A stretch of DNA of 64,000 bases from Corynebacterium sp. sy039. Lineage in GTDB: Bacteria; Actinomycetota; Actinomycetes; Mycobacteriales; Mycobacteriaceae. Positions 43,310-52,746 of the stretch are shown in pieces (position 1 is the stretch's first letter; the number at the start of each line of letters is the position of its first letter). The stretch spans positions 1,426,001 through 1,490,000 of the forward strand of contig NZ_CP042325.1 in NCBI RefSeq assembly GCF_007904105.1, given 5' to 3'. A model generated the notes under the pieces. That model did no database searches. It saw only the letters and a program-made list of their open reading frames with translations, and was not told the DNA's origin. Both the position numbers and the translations under genes were made by a program.

Positions 43310-45331
43310 ATGATCATGACTTCCGCACTCATTAGCACTGATCTTGTCACTCTCGATAAGGATTGCGGTACCACACCTGAGTCCGTTATTACTCATCTTG
43401 CCGAACTTGTTTATCAAGCTGGACGCGCAAACAACGCAACGGAACTAGCACAAGCAGCAATTGCCAGAGAACAAAAGGCAGGAACAGGTGTTCCAGGCAA
43501 AGTAGCTATCCCTCATTGTCGTAGTGCAGCAGTATCAGAACCGACCCTTGCTTTTGCTCGCCTAAATCCTGCGGTTGATTTTGCTGGTCCTGATGGTGAT
43601 GCGCATCTTGTTTTCCTCATCGCCGCACCCGCCGACGGCGGGAAAGAGCACCTCAAAATCCTCTCTAAATTAGCACGAGCACTGGTTCTCCCTGATTTTC
43701 TTGCTGCACTAGGCACTGCGCAATCCGAAGATGAAATCGTCGCATTAGTGCTAGACGTGGTAACCGCTGAGAAGAAAACCTCCACTGCCCCTGCCTCCAG
43801 TAAAGCAAGCACTAGCTCCGCTAAAACCACTATCGTTGCTGTCACTGCCTGCCCTACAGGCATTGCGCATACCTATATGGCAGCAGATGCACTCACCCAG
43901 GCAGCAACCAAATGCAATGATGTGGAACTTGCAGTGGAAACTCAGGGGTCATCTCATAATGCCCCTCTGGATCAAAAAGTTATTGACAACGCTCAGGCTG
44001 TTATTTTCGCTACCGACGTTGGGGTTCGTGACCGAGAAAGATTTGCCGGAAAACCAGTCATTGAATCTGGTGTCAAAAGAGCAATTAACGAACCCGATAC
44101 CATGCTCAAAGAAGCAATAAGTGCAGCACACAATCCGCAAGCACGTACTGTGTCTGGCAAGACAAGCTCTCGTGTTCCCACAGACACTAACCAATCACAA
44201 CTTGGGTGGGGAAAACGTCTCCAACAAGCCATTATGACAGGCGTGTCCTATATGGTGCCTTTTGTTGCCGCAGGTGGTCTGCTCTTGGCACTAGGTTTCT
44301 TATTCGGTGGTGCAGATATGGCACAAGGCTGGCAAGATATTGTCACACAGCATAGCCTCACCAACTTGCCGGGTCATGAGGTGAATTCCATGACATTTGA
44401 GCGTTCTGGTTTTGCTCTTTATTTCGGAGCAGTTCTCTTTGCCACTGGTCAAGCAGCTATGGGCTTCATTGTTGCTGCACTATCAGGTTATATCGCTTTC
44501 GCCTTAGCCGGTCGCCCCGGAATCGCACCTGGATTTGCTGGTGGTGCCATTGCAGTAAGTGTTGGCGCTGGATTCATCGGAGGATTAATCACTGGACTAC
44601 TTGCTGGTTTCATAGCCATGTGGATTGGTTCTTGGAGAACACCCCGCTGGCTTGCCTCACTCATGCCTGTCATGCTTATCCCACTCATGACGTCTTTGAT
44701 CGTCGGTAGTTTGATGTATTTATTTTTAGGTGCACCACTGGCATATATCATGACAAGTTTGCAGAATATGTTGGCAAGTATGTCTGGTTCTTCTGCGATC
44801 CTTTTAGGCATTGTTCTAGGTCTTATGATGTGTTCTGATCTTGGCGGACCAATCAACAAAGCAGCCTATCTCTTTGGCACTGCCGGGTTATCAACCGGCG
44901 ACCCCGCCTCCATGCATATCATGGCCGCTGTTATGGCAGCCGGCATGGTTCCACCTATTGCACTGTCTTTAGCTACGCTGATAAAGAAAAATCTCTTTAC
45001 CCCTGTAGAACAAGAAAATGGCAAATCAGCATGGTTAATGGGACTCGCTTTTGTTTCTGAGGGGGCAATTCCGTTTGCGGCAGCAGACCCACTGCGTGTC
45101 ATCCCAGCGATGATGCTCGGCGGTGCCACTACAGGAGCACTGAGCATGGCTTTAGACGTAGGATCACGTGCACCACATGGCGGTATTTTTGTACTCTTCG
45201 CTATCGACCCAATCTGGGGCTATGTCATTGCGCTACTAAGTGGAATCGTAGTCAGCACCATTTCCGTACTCGTATTAAAACAAGCTCTTCCCAATAAAAC
45301 CCTCCAAGAAACAGTCAACACCCCCGCATAA
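43310..45331 (+). CDS. fruA: Fructose-specific PTS enzyme II (EIIABC)
   Basis: 673-aa fused PTS transporter that imports fructose as fructose-1-phosphate. Domain order is EIIA (about 1-155, phospho-His69 in KVAIPHCRS), a Ser/Ala/Lys linker, EIIB (about 172-275, phospho-Cys181 in VTACPTGIAHTYMAA) and membrane EIIC (about 295-660, with SDLGGPINKAAYLFG and SEGAIPFAAADPLRVIP). ATG codons at 43310 and 43316 are both possible starts. It forms an operon with fruK and is followed by a hairpin terminator. Confidence 0.96.
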   Translation: MIMTSALISTDLVTLDKDCGTTPESVITHLAELVYQAGRANNATELAQAAIAREQKAGTGVPGKVAIPHCRSAAVSEPTLAFARLNPAVDFAGPDGDAHLVFLIAAPADGGKEHLKILSKLARALVLPDFLAALGTAQSEDEIVALVLDVVTAEKKTSTAPASSKASTSSAKTTIVAVTACPTGIAHTYMAADALTQAATKCNDVELAVETQGSSHNAPLDQKVIDNAQAVIFATDVGVRDRERFAGKPVIESGVKRAINEPDTMLKEAISAAHNPQARTVSGKTSSRVPTDTNQSQLGWGKRLQQAIMTGVSYMVPFVAAGGLLLALGFLFGGADMAQGWQDIVTQHSLTNLPGHEVNSMTFERSGFALYFGAVLFATGQAAMGFIVAALSGYIAFALAGRPGIAPGFAGGAIAVSVGAGFIGGLITGLLAGFIAMWIGSWRTPRWLASLMPVMLIPLMTSLIVGSLMYLFLGAPLAYIMTSLQNMLASMSGSSAILLGIVLGLMMCSDLGGPINKAAYLFGTAGLSTGDPASMHIMAAVMAAGMVPPIALSLATLIKKNLFTPVEQENGKSAWLMGLAFVSEGAIPFAAADPLRVIPAMMLGGATTGALSMALDVGSRAPHGGIFVLFAIDPIWGYVIALLSGIVVSTISVLVLKQALPNKTLQETVNTPA

Positions 45332-45338
45332 CAAAACC

Positions 45339-45369
45339 TAAGCTCCTAGAGAACATCTCTAGGAGCTTA
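45339..45369 (+). terminator. Hairpin between convergent fruA and uraA
   Basis: A perfect 14-bp stem, TAAGCTCCTAGAGA (45339-45352) / TCTCTAGGAGCTTA (45356-45369), with a 3-nt loop. There is no T-run on the plus strand; on the minus strand it is followed only by a short GGTTTTG. It probably ends transcription from one or both sides by structure. Confidence 0.6.
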
Positions 45370-45400
45370 AAGTGCTGCTTGCATATATTCCCAGCACAAT

Positions 45401-46675
45401 CTAGCGCGAACCTTCACCACAAGCTGCGTACAAGTATCTCATGATCGGGTACACGATAATAATCCCCGCGGAACCCCATGCAATTCCTTCTAATTGGATC
45501 CCCGCAATACTTAATGTCAAATTACCAATACCTGCTATCAAAGCAATAGCAGCGCAACTAAGATTGACAGGATTATTAAAATCCACTTTATTATCCTGCC
45601 AAATACGAATGCCAAGCATACCAATCAAACCATAGAGCATTACTGTTGCCCCACCAAGCACTCCTGCGGGAATACTAAAAATCAAAGCACCAAACTTAGG
45701 AATAAACGCCAACAAGATAGCAGTAGCAGCAGCTACCCAATAGGCAGCCGTAGAATAGACACGTGTAGCTGCCATAACACCGATATTTTCTGCATATGTA
45801 GTAGTCCCAGATCCACCAAAACCACCTGCCAAAGACGTAGCAAGACCGTCGGCAATCAAAGCATCTCCTGCTAGATCATCTAAATTGCGTTCCGTCATTT
45901 CGCTGACAGCTTTAACATGACCAATGTTTTCCGCAATCAATACCACCAACACCGGAAGTGCCACTGCAATAGCAGAAATCTCAAATCGCGGAGTATGGAA
46001 CTGTGGAACCCCAACCCACGCAGCTTCAGCGATACTCTGGCGTGCTTCTTCGGCGATATTGCCAGTCATAGCCGCAAAAATCCAGCCGACAATAACGCCA
46101 AATAAAATACCTAAACGCGAAACCATACCGCGCCCTGCTACTACGAAAATCAAAATCGCCAGCAAAGTCACACACGCGACAAGCGGTTGTGCCTGAAAAT
46201 TAGTGGTTGCACTTGGCGCTAAATTAAGACCAATCAATGCAACAATGGCACCGGTGACCGTCGGCGGCATAACAGCATCAATAACTCTTTTACCAGCTAT
46301 TTTTACAATAATGCCAATGGCAATAAGTACAAGACCAGTCACGAGCACGGAACCAGCCTGAGCACCAATACCATAATGCTGTGCGGCACTAAGAGGTGCA
46401 ATAAAAGCAAAAGAAGAGCCTAAGTAGGATGGGAGCCTATTCCTGGTAACAAGCAGGAATATGATCGTGCCAAGACCAGAGAATAATAATGTGGTATTAA
46501 CTGGAAAACCAGTTAAAGTAGGCACCAACAAGGTCGCACCAAACATTGCTACAACGTGTTGCATACCAACACCGATAGTGCGCGCCCAAGAAAGGCGCTC
46601 TTCAGGGGCAACTACTGCACCCGGATGAATATGTTTTCCATCTCCGTGGATAGACCAACCAAATCTTTTCGTCAC
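45401..46675 (-). CDS. uraA: Uracil/xanthine permease (NCS2 family)
   Basis: 424-aa nucleobase:cation symporter with about 12-14 membrane segments. Motifs: QHVVAMFGATLLVPTLTGFPVN at the first helices, PSYLGSSFAFIAPLSAA, and the family signature LIAENIGHVKAVSEMTERNL with GGFGGSGTTTYAENIGVMAATRVYS after it (TM8-TM10 region). Substrate could be uracil, or xanthine/uric acid; the UraA-like QHVVAMFG and TTYAENIG elements favour uracil. Transcribed alone toward fruA. Confidence 0.9.
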   Translation of the reverse strand: MTKRFGWSIHGDGKHIHPGAVVAPEERLSWARTIGVGMQHVVAMFGATLLVPTLTGFPVNTTLLFSGLGTIIFLLVTRNRLPSYLGSSFAFIAPLSAAQHYGIGAQAGSVLVTGLVLIAIGIIVKIAGKRVIDAVMPPTVTGAIVALIGLNLAPSATTNFQAQPLVACVTLLAILIFVVAGRGMVSRLGILFGVIVGWIFAAMTGNIAEEARQSIAEAAWVGVPQFHTPRFEISAIAVALPVLVVLIAENIGHVKAVSEMTERNLDDLAGDALIADGLATSLAGGFGGSGTTTYAENIGVMAATRVYSTAAYWVAAATAILLAFIPKFGALIFSIPAGVLGGATVMLYGLIGMLGIRIWQDNKVDFNNPVNLSCAAIALIAGIGNLTLSIAGIQLEGIAWGSAGIIIVYPIMRYLYAACGEGSR

Positions 46676-46749
46676 AAAATCTCATTATTGCTTAGTAGAA
46701 AATGGCTAGTCAAAGTTTCGACAAACTTTATGCACCTTACCCCACCGGA

Positions 46750-46805
46750 TAAAAGAAAAACTGATGCGTTTCTTTGGGGCATCATGCCCATAAACGCATC
46801 AGTTT
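46750..46805 (-). terminator. Rho-independent terminator behind pyk
   Basis: A 14-bp stem (46758-46771 with 46792-46805: AAACTGATGCGTTT on one side) with a nested GGGCAT/ATGCCC hairpin, followed on the minus strand by TTTTTCTTTT. Located 41 bp past the pyk stop and upstream of uraA. Confidence 0.88.
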
Positions 46806-46846
46806 ACTTAGCGAGTGTTGATTCAGGTAATGATGAAGCACAAACG

Positions 46847-48265
46847 CTATACGTGTACTTCTTCTCCTAACAGGTGCACATGAATCATATTGGTGTTTCC
46901 AGAAATTCCTGGTGGTGTACCAGCAACAAGAACTACCATATCATCACGTTCATATTCTTCCATTGCTAATAATTGCTCATCAATCTGCTTGAGCATATCA
47001 TCAGTATCTTTAATTTCTGGAGTAAGGAAGGTTTGCGCACCCCAGGTCAACGCTAATTGACTGCGTACTGCCTGCGAAGGAGTAAACACCAACAATGGTA
47101 ATTGAGAATGCAAACGAGCCACACGCTTTGCGGTATCACCAGACGTAGTAAAAGCAACCAAGGCCTTAGCATTAAGGCGCTCTGCTATATCTCGCGCTGA
47201 ATAAGAAATAACACCACGCTTAGTACGTGGAATATGCGCTAAATCTGGCACCTGACCAGAAGTTTCCGCGTATTTCACAATACGAGACATCGTACGCACT
47301 ACGTTATGCGGATCAATACCCACAGAGGTTTCTCCAGAAAGCATAACTGCATCTGCACCATCAAGCACTGCATTTGCCACATCCGATGCCTCAGCACGAG
47401 TAGGACGAGAGTTCTCAATCATCGAATCAAGCATCTGAGTAGCAACAATAACTGGCTTTGCATTCTCACGAGCAATCTGAATAGCACGCTTCTGCATCAG
47501 TGGCACTTGCTCAAGCGCCACTTCAACACCAAGATCACCACGAGCGACCATAATGCCGTCGAAAGCCAAAACAATTGACTCCAAAGCATCAACTGCTTCT
47601 GGTTTTTCGATCTTAGCGATAACTGGCACGCGCCTGCCTTCTTCATCCATAACTGCGCGAACTAATTCCACGTCTTGCGGGGAACGCACAAAAGAAAGTG
47701 CAATGAAGTCAACACCAAGGTTAAGGGCAAAACGTAAATCACGAATATCTTTTTCAGAAAGAGCAGGTACCGAAATGTCCATACCTGGCAAAGAAACACC
47801 TTTGTTATTAGATACTGGTCCGCCTTCTACCACTTCGCAAACAACATCGTCGCCTTCGACACCAGTGCATACCAATGCTACTTTTCCATCGTCGACAAGC
47901 AAACGATCACCAGGCTTTGCATCTTTAGCCAAGTTCTTATAAGTGGTTGATACGCGATCGTGCGTTCCTTCTATATCGTCGACGGTGATGCGCACAGTTT
48001 CACCGTTCTCCCATACTGTTGCACCGTCGATAAAGCGCCCTAGGCGAATTTTTGGCCCTTGGAGATCAGCAAGAATACCGACTGCTTTTCCTGTTTCATC
48101 AGTTGCTTTGCGCACCCAATGGTAGTTTTTCTCATGATCTTCATGCTCACCATGCGACATATTCAAGCGAGCCACATTCATGCCGTCTTGCACCAGTCGA
48201 AGTATTTTTTCTTCACTTGCTACTGCAGGGCCTAATGTACAAACAATTTTTGTGCGACGTTCCAT
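46847..48265 (-). CDS. pyk: Pyruvate kinase
   Basis: Final glycolytic enzyme, phosphoenolpyruvate plus ADP to pyruvate plus ATP. The 472-aa sequence starts MERRTKIVCTLGPA and shows NMSHGEHEDH, ADLQGPKIRLGRF, the active-site VIAKIEKPEAVD segment (catalytic Lys), MVARGDLGVE and the EASDVANAVLDGADAVMLSGETSVG region. Start ATG 48265 is chosen because it matches the family N-terminus and has AGG 9 nt upstream; an in-frame ATG 21 nt earlier is less likely. Own promoter and terminator. Confidence 0.97.
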   Translation of the reverse strand: MERRTKIVCTLGPAVASEEKILRLVQDGMNVARLNMSHGEHEDHEKNYHWVRKATDETGKAVGILADLQGPKIRLGRFIDGATVWENGETVRITVDDIEGTHDRVSTTYKNLAKDAKPGDRLLVDDGKVALVCTGVEGDDVVCEVVEGGPVSNNKGVSLPGMDISVPALSEKDIRDLRFALNLGVDFIALSFVRSPQDVELVRAVMDEEGRRVPVIAKIEKPEAVDALESIVLAFDGIMVARGDLGVEVALEQVPLMQKRAIQIARENAKPVIVATQMLDSMIENSRPTRAEASDVANAVLDGADAVMLSGETSVGIDPHNVVRTMSRIVKYAETSGQVPDLAHIPRTKRGVISYSARDIAERLNAKALVAFTTSGDTAKRVARLHSQLPLLVFTPSQAVRSQLALTWGAQTFLTPEIKDTDDMLKQIDEQLLAMEEYERDDMVVLVAGTPPGISGNTNMIHVHLLGEEVHV

Positions 48266-48331
48266 GTGTTTAAGCCTAATCTTCATTTCTCGTTAGTGCT
48301 AGATCAGACAAGAAACTTTACTATGCCGAGA

Positions 48332-48361
48332 ATTTTATGTCACTCCAATTCCCCGTCACAA
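48332..48361 (-). promoter_or_regulatory. Possible pyk promoter
   Basis: On the minus strand TTGTGA (48356-48361) and TAAAAT (48332-48337) are separated by 18 bp, about 65 bp before the pyk start. Pattern-based prediction. Confidence 0.4.
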
Positions 48362-48690
48362 TCCCCTCAAAATGGTAAGGCAACATCGTAAAGCAACTTT
48401 GCCTCGAACGGTTTTCCACTGCACATGATACAAAATATAACGAATACCACTTATGTGATATAAATATGGAATACATAACAATATGTGAAATCCTGTAACA
48501 CAAACAAGGACGTAGATTCTTTAGAAGAACAATAGAAAAACTACCCTCTAAAAGGGATTTTCCAGAGAAAAGATAAAAATCATCAGCCAAATACCGTGTG
48601 CTGCAAACGCCTCTTCCACCCTAGTCCTTCTTTCGGGCAAGGACTTTGTATTTTCCCAATATGAAACCTAAGGAAAATTTTGGTTAATTT
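48362..48690. other. Gene-free stretch between pyk and the MHS transporter, with a hairpin
   Basis: No convincing gene. An open frame of 89 codons on the minus strand (48321-48590) has no ribosome site and unnatural composition. A 7-bp stem AGTCCTT (48623-48629) / AAGGACT (48639-48645) with a 9-nt loop is followed on the plus strand by TTGTATTTT and looks like a weak terminator or leader hairpin. Nothing else was identified. Confidence 0.4.
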
Positions 48691-48727
48691 TTGATAACGA
48701 ACATCTCTTGCATATACGCTTAAGCGT
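48691..48727 (+). promoter_or_regulatory. Possible promoter with overlapping 12-bp palindrome before the MHS transporter
   Basis: TTGATA (48691-48696) and TATACG (48713-48718) are 16 bp apart; the -10 overlaps the perfect palindrome ACGCTTAAGCGT (48716-48727), a plausible operator. It lies 76 bp before the ATG at 48803. Confidence 0.4.
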
Positions 48728-48802
48728 GAGTACAGAAGAGCTATTCCTATATTCTGTGTTCTTCCCCTTCTTTATCTTTTTGATTGACCAGAAAGCTAGC
48801 AT

Positions 48803-50101
48803 ATGTCTCAAGACTCGCACAATACTATTTCAGTGCAAGAACGTCGTAGAGTCCTCGGCGCAACCCTTGTGGGTACAGCAATCGAATGGTACGACTTTTT
48901 CATCTATGCGCAAGCAGCTGGATTAGTTTTCGCAACCCACTTTTTTAAGCCAGCTGGCGACGGCACCATCGCACAAATCCTCGCCTGGGCAACACTGGGA
49001 ATCAGCTTCCTCTTCCGCCCACTTGGAGCTATTATCGCTGGTCACCTAGGTGACCGCTATGGGCGAAAAATTGTTCTTTCTGCAACTCTAATCCTCATGG
49101 GTGCTACCACCACCCTTATTGGTGCGCTACCTACCTACGCCTCCATTGGTATTGCAGCACCAATTTTGCTCGTGATCCTACGCGTCCTCCAAGGCTTTTC
49201 TGCCGGTGGAGAATGGGGAGGTGCAGCTTTGCTCTCTGTCGAACACGCGCCACAAGGCAAACGCGGTTATTTCGGAGCATTCCCACAAATCGGAGTCCCA
49301 CTTGGTCTTACTCTTGCTACCTCAGTGTTGCTCTTGCTCAACATTCTCTTCGGTGCAGAAGCATACCTGAACTGGGCATGGCGCATCCCATTCCTCATTA
49401 GCTTTATTTTGGTTGTTGTCGGCATTATCGTACGTCGCAAAGTAAGCGAATCACCCGTATTTGAGGAGATCCGCGGACGCAAAGCCGAATCAAGCACACC
49501 GCTGGGGGTCTTGCTCAAACATCACTTCCCTACTGTGCTCAAAGCAGCATTGATCTTTGCCGCCAACAATGTTGCTGGTTATATGGTGATTGCATTCATG
49601 GCATCCTATGCAGTAAAAACCTTAGGAATGCCGCAAAAACAAATTTTTGTATGCGTTATTATCGCTGCTATCGTCTGGACTTTCCTTACCCTCTGGAGTG
49701 GCGCACTCAGCGATCGCATCGGACGCGTACAAACATTCTTAATCGGCTACCTCCTCTTGCTAGCTATCTCTATTCCTATGTGGTTCATGATCGACATGAA
49801 ATCAATCTGGCTCTTCGCTCTAGCCATGCTGCTCCTTACCCCTGGTTTAGCGCTAAGCTATGGACCACAATCCGCTCTGTACGCCGAAATGTTTGATCGA
49901 GAAATTCGCTACTCAGGTGTAGCTTTCTCCTACGCCCTTGGGTCTATCCTCGGCGGGGCCTTTGCCTCGACGATCGCCCAATTGCTACTCAACCGCACTG
50001 GCGCTAGCTGGACAATTGGTGTCTACCTCGCCGTTATGTGTGTAATTTCTATCATCGCACTTCTACGCACTCCAAGAGATCTTGCTCAACGAGAACTCTA
50101 A
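48803..50101 (+). CDS. MFS transporter, metabolite:H+ symporter (MHS) family
   Basis: 432-aa twelve-helix transporter. MHS hallmarks: GTAIEWYDFFIYAQAAGLVF in helix 1, GHLGDRYGRKIVL between helices 2 and 3, RVLQGFSAGGEWGGAALLSVEHAP, and RRKVSESPVFEEIRG in the central loop. The family includes ShiA, ProP and citrate/alpha-ketoglutarate carriers, so the substrate (an organic acid, shikimate or osmolyte) is open. Transcribed alone between pyk and lgt, with its own terminator. Confidence 0.93.
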   Translation: MSQDSHNTISVQERRRVLGATLVGTAIEWYDFFIYAQAAGLVFATHFFKPAGDGTIAQILAWATLGISFLFRPLGAIIAGHLGDRYGRKIVLSATLILMGATTTLIGALPTYASIGIAAPILLVILRVLQGFSAGGEWGGAALLSVEHAPQGKRGYFGAFPQIGVPLGLTLATSVLLLLNILFGAEAYLNWAWRIPFLISFILVVVGIIVRRKVSESPVFEEIRGRKAESSTPLGVLLKHHFPTVLKAALIFAANNVAGYMVIAFMASYAVKTLGMPQKQIFVCVIIAAIVWTFLTLWSGALSDRIGRVQTFLIGYLLLLAISIPMWFMIDMKSIWLFALAMLLLTPGLALSYGPQSALYAEMFDREIRYSGVAFSYALGSILGGAFASTIAQLLLNRTGASWTIGVYLAVMCVISIIALLRTPRDLAQREL

Positions 50102-50132
50102 TAAACAAAAGCATGATTGCATTGAATAACAG

Positions 50133-50184
50133 AAACCGCGTTGTCACCGAGGAAACCATACCTCAATTACAACGCGGTTTTTAA
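50133..50184. terminator. Bidirectional terminator between the MHS gene and lgt
   Basis: A 12-bp stem AAACCGCGTTGT (50133-50144) / ACAACGCGGTTT (50169-50180) with a nested GAGG/CCTC hairpin. The plus strand continues with TTAATAA, extending the T run; the minus strand continues with CTGTTATT. It lies between convergent genes. Confidence 0.8.
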
Positions 50185-50197
50185 TAACTACTAATAC

Positions 50198-51094
50198 TTA
50201 CGCAGTAACAGCTTTATCTTCACTATTTTCAGCAGTCTCCCCTCTGACGTGCTCAGGAGTTTCGCGACCTTTCTTCATCACGAAGAAAGCAATGCACGCA
50301 AGAATGAAAACAATGATAGACATCCACGCATTAATACGCATACCCATGATGAGCATGGCGTCGTCAGTGCGCATATTCTCTACGAAGAAACGACCAAAAG
50401 TATAACCCGCTACATAGAGCACAAACACTCGCCCATGCCCTAGTGTGAACCGCTTATCCGCCCACAGCAGCACGAGAAAAATAAGTACATTCCACAGCAG
50501 TTCATAAAGAAAAGTCGGATGAACCACTGACATAACCTCACCAGTAGAATGACCTGTCAGAGGCGCTAAATTACCGTTATTATCCACACGATAATAAAGC
50601 TCTAGCCCCCAAGGAACAGATGTTGGGGCACCATAAAGTTCCTGGTTAAACCAATTCCCCAATCGACCTACTGCTTGAGCAATAATGACACCAGGGGCAA
50701 TCGCATCAGCAAAAGGGGCAAAAGGAATTTTTTTATGGCGAAGATATAACCATACCGCCGCAGTACCCAACATAACGGCACCCCAAATACCCAAGCCACC
50801 ATTAGTAATAGCGAAAACTTCGACAGGGTTGCATGAATCGCAAAAGTATTTGTCGTGATCAGTGAGCACATGATAAATGCGTCCACCCAAAATACCTGCA
50901 GGAATGACAATTATCGCTGCATCGAAAACAACATCTTTATTACCACCTCGTGCGCTATATCGACGAGTTCCTACCCACAAGGCAATGATAATTCCTGTAA
51001 TAATGCATAAAGCATAAGCACGAATAGGAACCGGACCAATATGCCACACTCCCTGCGGCGGTGACGGAATAAAAGCTAATTGCGTGACGTTCAT
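50198..51094 (-). CDS. lgt: Prolipoprotein diacylglyceryl transferase
   Basis: Transfers diacylglycerol from phosphatidylglycerol to the lipobox Cys of prolipoproteins; it would modify the several lipoproteins encoded in this window. 298 aa, seven membrane segments, with GGRIYHVL and the Lgt signature [13 protein letters not shown], and [11 protein letters not shown] near the end. A charged Glu/Lys-rich C-terminal tail (about 25 aa) follows the last helix. It lies 96 bp downstream of trpC on the same strand, as in other corynebacteria. Confidence 0.96.
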   Translation of the reverse strand: MNVTQLAFIPSPPQGVWHIGPVPIRAYALCIITGIIIALWVGTRRYSARGGNKDVVFDAAIIVIPAGILGGRIYHVLTDHDKYFCDSCNPVEVFAITNGGLGIWGAVMLGTAAVWLYLRHKKIPFAPFADAIAPGVIIAQAVGRLGNWFNQELYGAPTSVPWGLELYYRVDNNGNLAPLTGHSTGEVMSVVHPTFLYELLWNVLIFLVLLWADKRFTLGHGRVFVLYVAGYTFGRFFVENMRTDDAMLIMGMRINAWMSIIVFILACIAFFVMKKGRETPEHVRGETAENSEDKAVTA

Positions 51095-51190
51095 CTACTG
51101 CCTTTTCGACGACCAAAATGTACCACTCTAGTGTGCCTGATAGAACCTCACTATGCCACCCCTAGTCCCCCGATTGAGTGCTACGAATCC

Positions 51191-51997
51191 TTAGAAACGC
51201 GATGGACAAGAGGGATGCTGACCAGCAGCTACTAATGCGCGAGTAAAAGAACGCGGTGACGCAGCCCTCACCAATTCCTCACCTATGACTACTGCATCAG
51301 CACCTTGAGAAGCATACGTGAGTAATTCTTTACTAGAACGCACCCCAGACAAAGCAACACGAATAGTATCTTGCGGTAAACCAGGAGCTATATCAGCAAA
51401 AATTTTCTTATCAATGGTCATTGTTGATAAATCACGAGCATTAATCCCAATCACCTTAGCCGATGCCTGCATAGCACGCGTAGCCTCCGCAGGAGTATGC
51501 ACCTCCACTAAAGCCGTCATGCCTAAAGACTCTGTGCGATCAATTAACGACTCCAAACGCGATTGCGTCAACGCCCCCACTCTTAGTGGAATCATATCTG
51601 CACCATAATAACGCGCTTCATGTATCTGATACGGATCAATAATAAAATCACGGCACATCACTGGCACGCTTACTGCTTGACGCACCGCATACATATCTTC
51701 TAATGAGCCCTTAAAATTCCGCCGTTCTGTTTGACACGCAATCATATGTGCTCCACCGGCCTCAAACTCTGCAGCCAGTGCCGTTGGCTCAATAGTATGG
51801 GCAATGACGTGCCCTGGAGCCGCCTTCTTAACCTCAGCGATAATACTGCAACCAACATTTTTCAGTGCGGCCATCGCATCACGAGGTGGTGGACAGTCAT
51901 AAGAACGCGCTTTCATCTCTTTATAAGAAATTTCTGCTTCACGTGCAGATACATCTTCGATAACCCCAGCAATGATCTCATCGAATACTGTAGTCAT
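51191..51997 (-). CDS. trpC: Indole-3-glycerol phosphate synthase
   Basis: Converts CdRP to indole-3-glycerol phosphate in tryptophan synthesis. 268-aa TIM barrel with IIAEVKKAAPGH (catalytic Lys region), MCRDFIIDPYQIHEARYYGADMIPL, TALVEVHTPAEA, GINARDLSTM and ALSGVRSSKEL. Start ATG 51997 has AAGGA 8 nt upstream; an upstream start would add 29 residues outside the family. It stands apart from a trp operon, following the Trp-associated membrane protein and the his genes, which is normal for corynebacteria. Confidence 0.95.
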   Translation of the reverse strand: MTTVFDEIIAGVIEDVSAREAEISYKEMKARSYDCPPPRDAMAALKNVGCSIIAEVKKAAPGHVIAHTIEPTALAAEFEAGGAHMIACQTERRNFKGSLEDMYAVRQAVSVPVMCRDFIIDPYQIHEARYYGADMIPLRVGALTQSRLESLIDRTESLGMTALVEVHTPAEATRAMQASAKVIGINARDLSTMTIDKKIFADIAPGLPQDTIRVALSGVRSSKELLTYASQGADAVVIGEELVRAASPRSFTRALVAAGQHPSCPSRF

Positions 51998-52080
51998 AAC
52001 GCGATCCTTCACCATAACCCGGTATAGCCCAACTGGCACCTTACTCTCATAGCCTAACGCCTTCACCGCAGATAACGAAT

Positions 52081-52737
52081 TCAAGGCATTCTCGATGAGC
52101 CAGACGAGTCACTTGTTGGATCGATATCTGCGTCTAACGCATCCCAAATCACACGCCCAGATTCAGGATCAGAAATGAGATCCTCACGGATACGCTGACG
52201 ACGTTGAGCTTTGCGCTCATACTGATTGGCTCGCGCACCATCCGTACCTGGTCGTAGCACCAACACCACTGCCGCTACAAAAGCTAGAGCACAACCAAAT
52301 AATGCCACACACAACGATAAAGTCTGCACATCTGCTCTGATAATCTCTGCCCAATCATTAAGAACAACTGGATCCTGCGCGCGCGAACGTGAATTCTCAG
52401 AGGAAAGCAAATGCACTATGCGTTCATAATCTGGTTTATGCAGTAATAATTGCATAGGTGGCCATGCGCCTAAAGCCGCTGCAATCGCAGCATTGACAGC
52501 AATTATTCTTCTGGCTAGCCGTCGCAAAGCTAAAGAAACTACCGCAGCTGCCACCAGCAATAAGGCAAATGCAGTAAGCTCATTACTCCATAGAGCACCG
52601 CGAACACTAGTGGTAATACGCCCTGCTTTATCGTCGAAAGCCTCAACTGAGATCCACGGCATTCGCGATGAGACCCATATGATGCCACCGCCGAGAAGAA
52701 TTCCGATAACTGCTTTGATATTTTGTTTAGCCACCAC
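52081..52737 (-). CDS. Trp-associated transmembrane protein (TIGR02234 type)
   Basis: 218-aa membrane protein with four hydrophobic segments (about 10-25, 50-68, 75-95 and 135-160) and a basic C-terminus (KAQRRQRIREDLISDPESGRVIWDALDADIDPT). The N-terminal RMPWISVEAFDDK and ELTAFALLLVAAAV pattern and the position between hisI and trpC fit the actinobacterial Trp_oprn_chp family. Its role is unknown. It starts 9 bp after hisI. Confidence 0.8.
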   Translation of the reverse strand: MVAKQNIKAVIGILLGGGIIWVSSRMPWISVEAFDDKAGRITTSVRGALWSNELTAFALLLVAAAVVSLALRRLARRIIAVNAAIAAALGAWPPMQLLLHKPDYERIVHLLSSENSRSRAQDPVVLNDWAEIIRADVQTLSLCVALFGCALAFVAAVVLVLRPGTDGARANQYERKAQRRQRIREDLISDPESGRVIWDALDADIDPTSDSSGSSRMP

Positions 52738-52746
52738 TGATCACCA

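Noticed and set aside
48321..48590. 89-codon open frame on the minus strand upstream of pyk
   Set aside because: No ribosome site, odd composition, covers the predicted pyk promoter; more likely non-coding.
48590..48660. Lysine-riboswitch-like word (AGAGGCG with nearby hairpin) on the minus strand
   Set aside because: The other conserved core segments of the lysine aptamer are missing and the downstream gene is pyk; chance resemblance.
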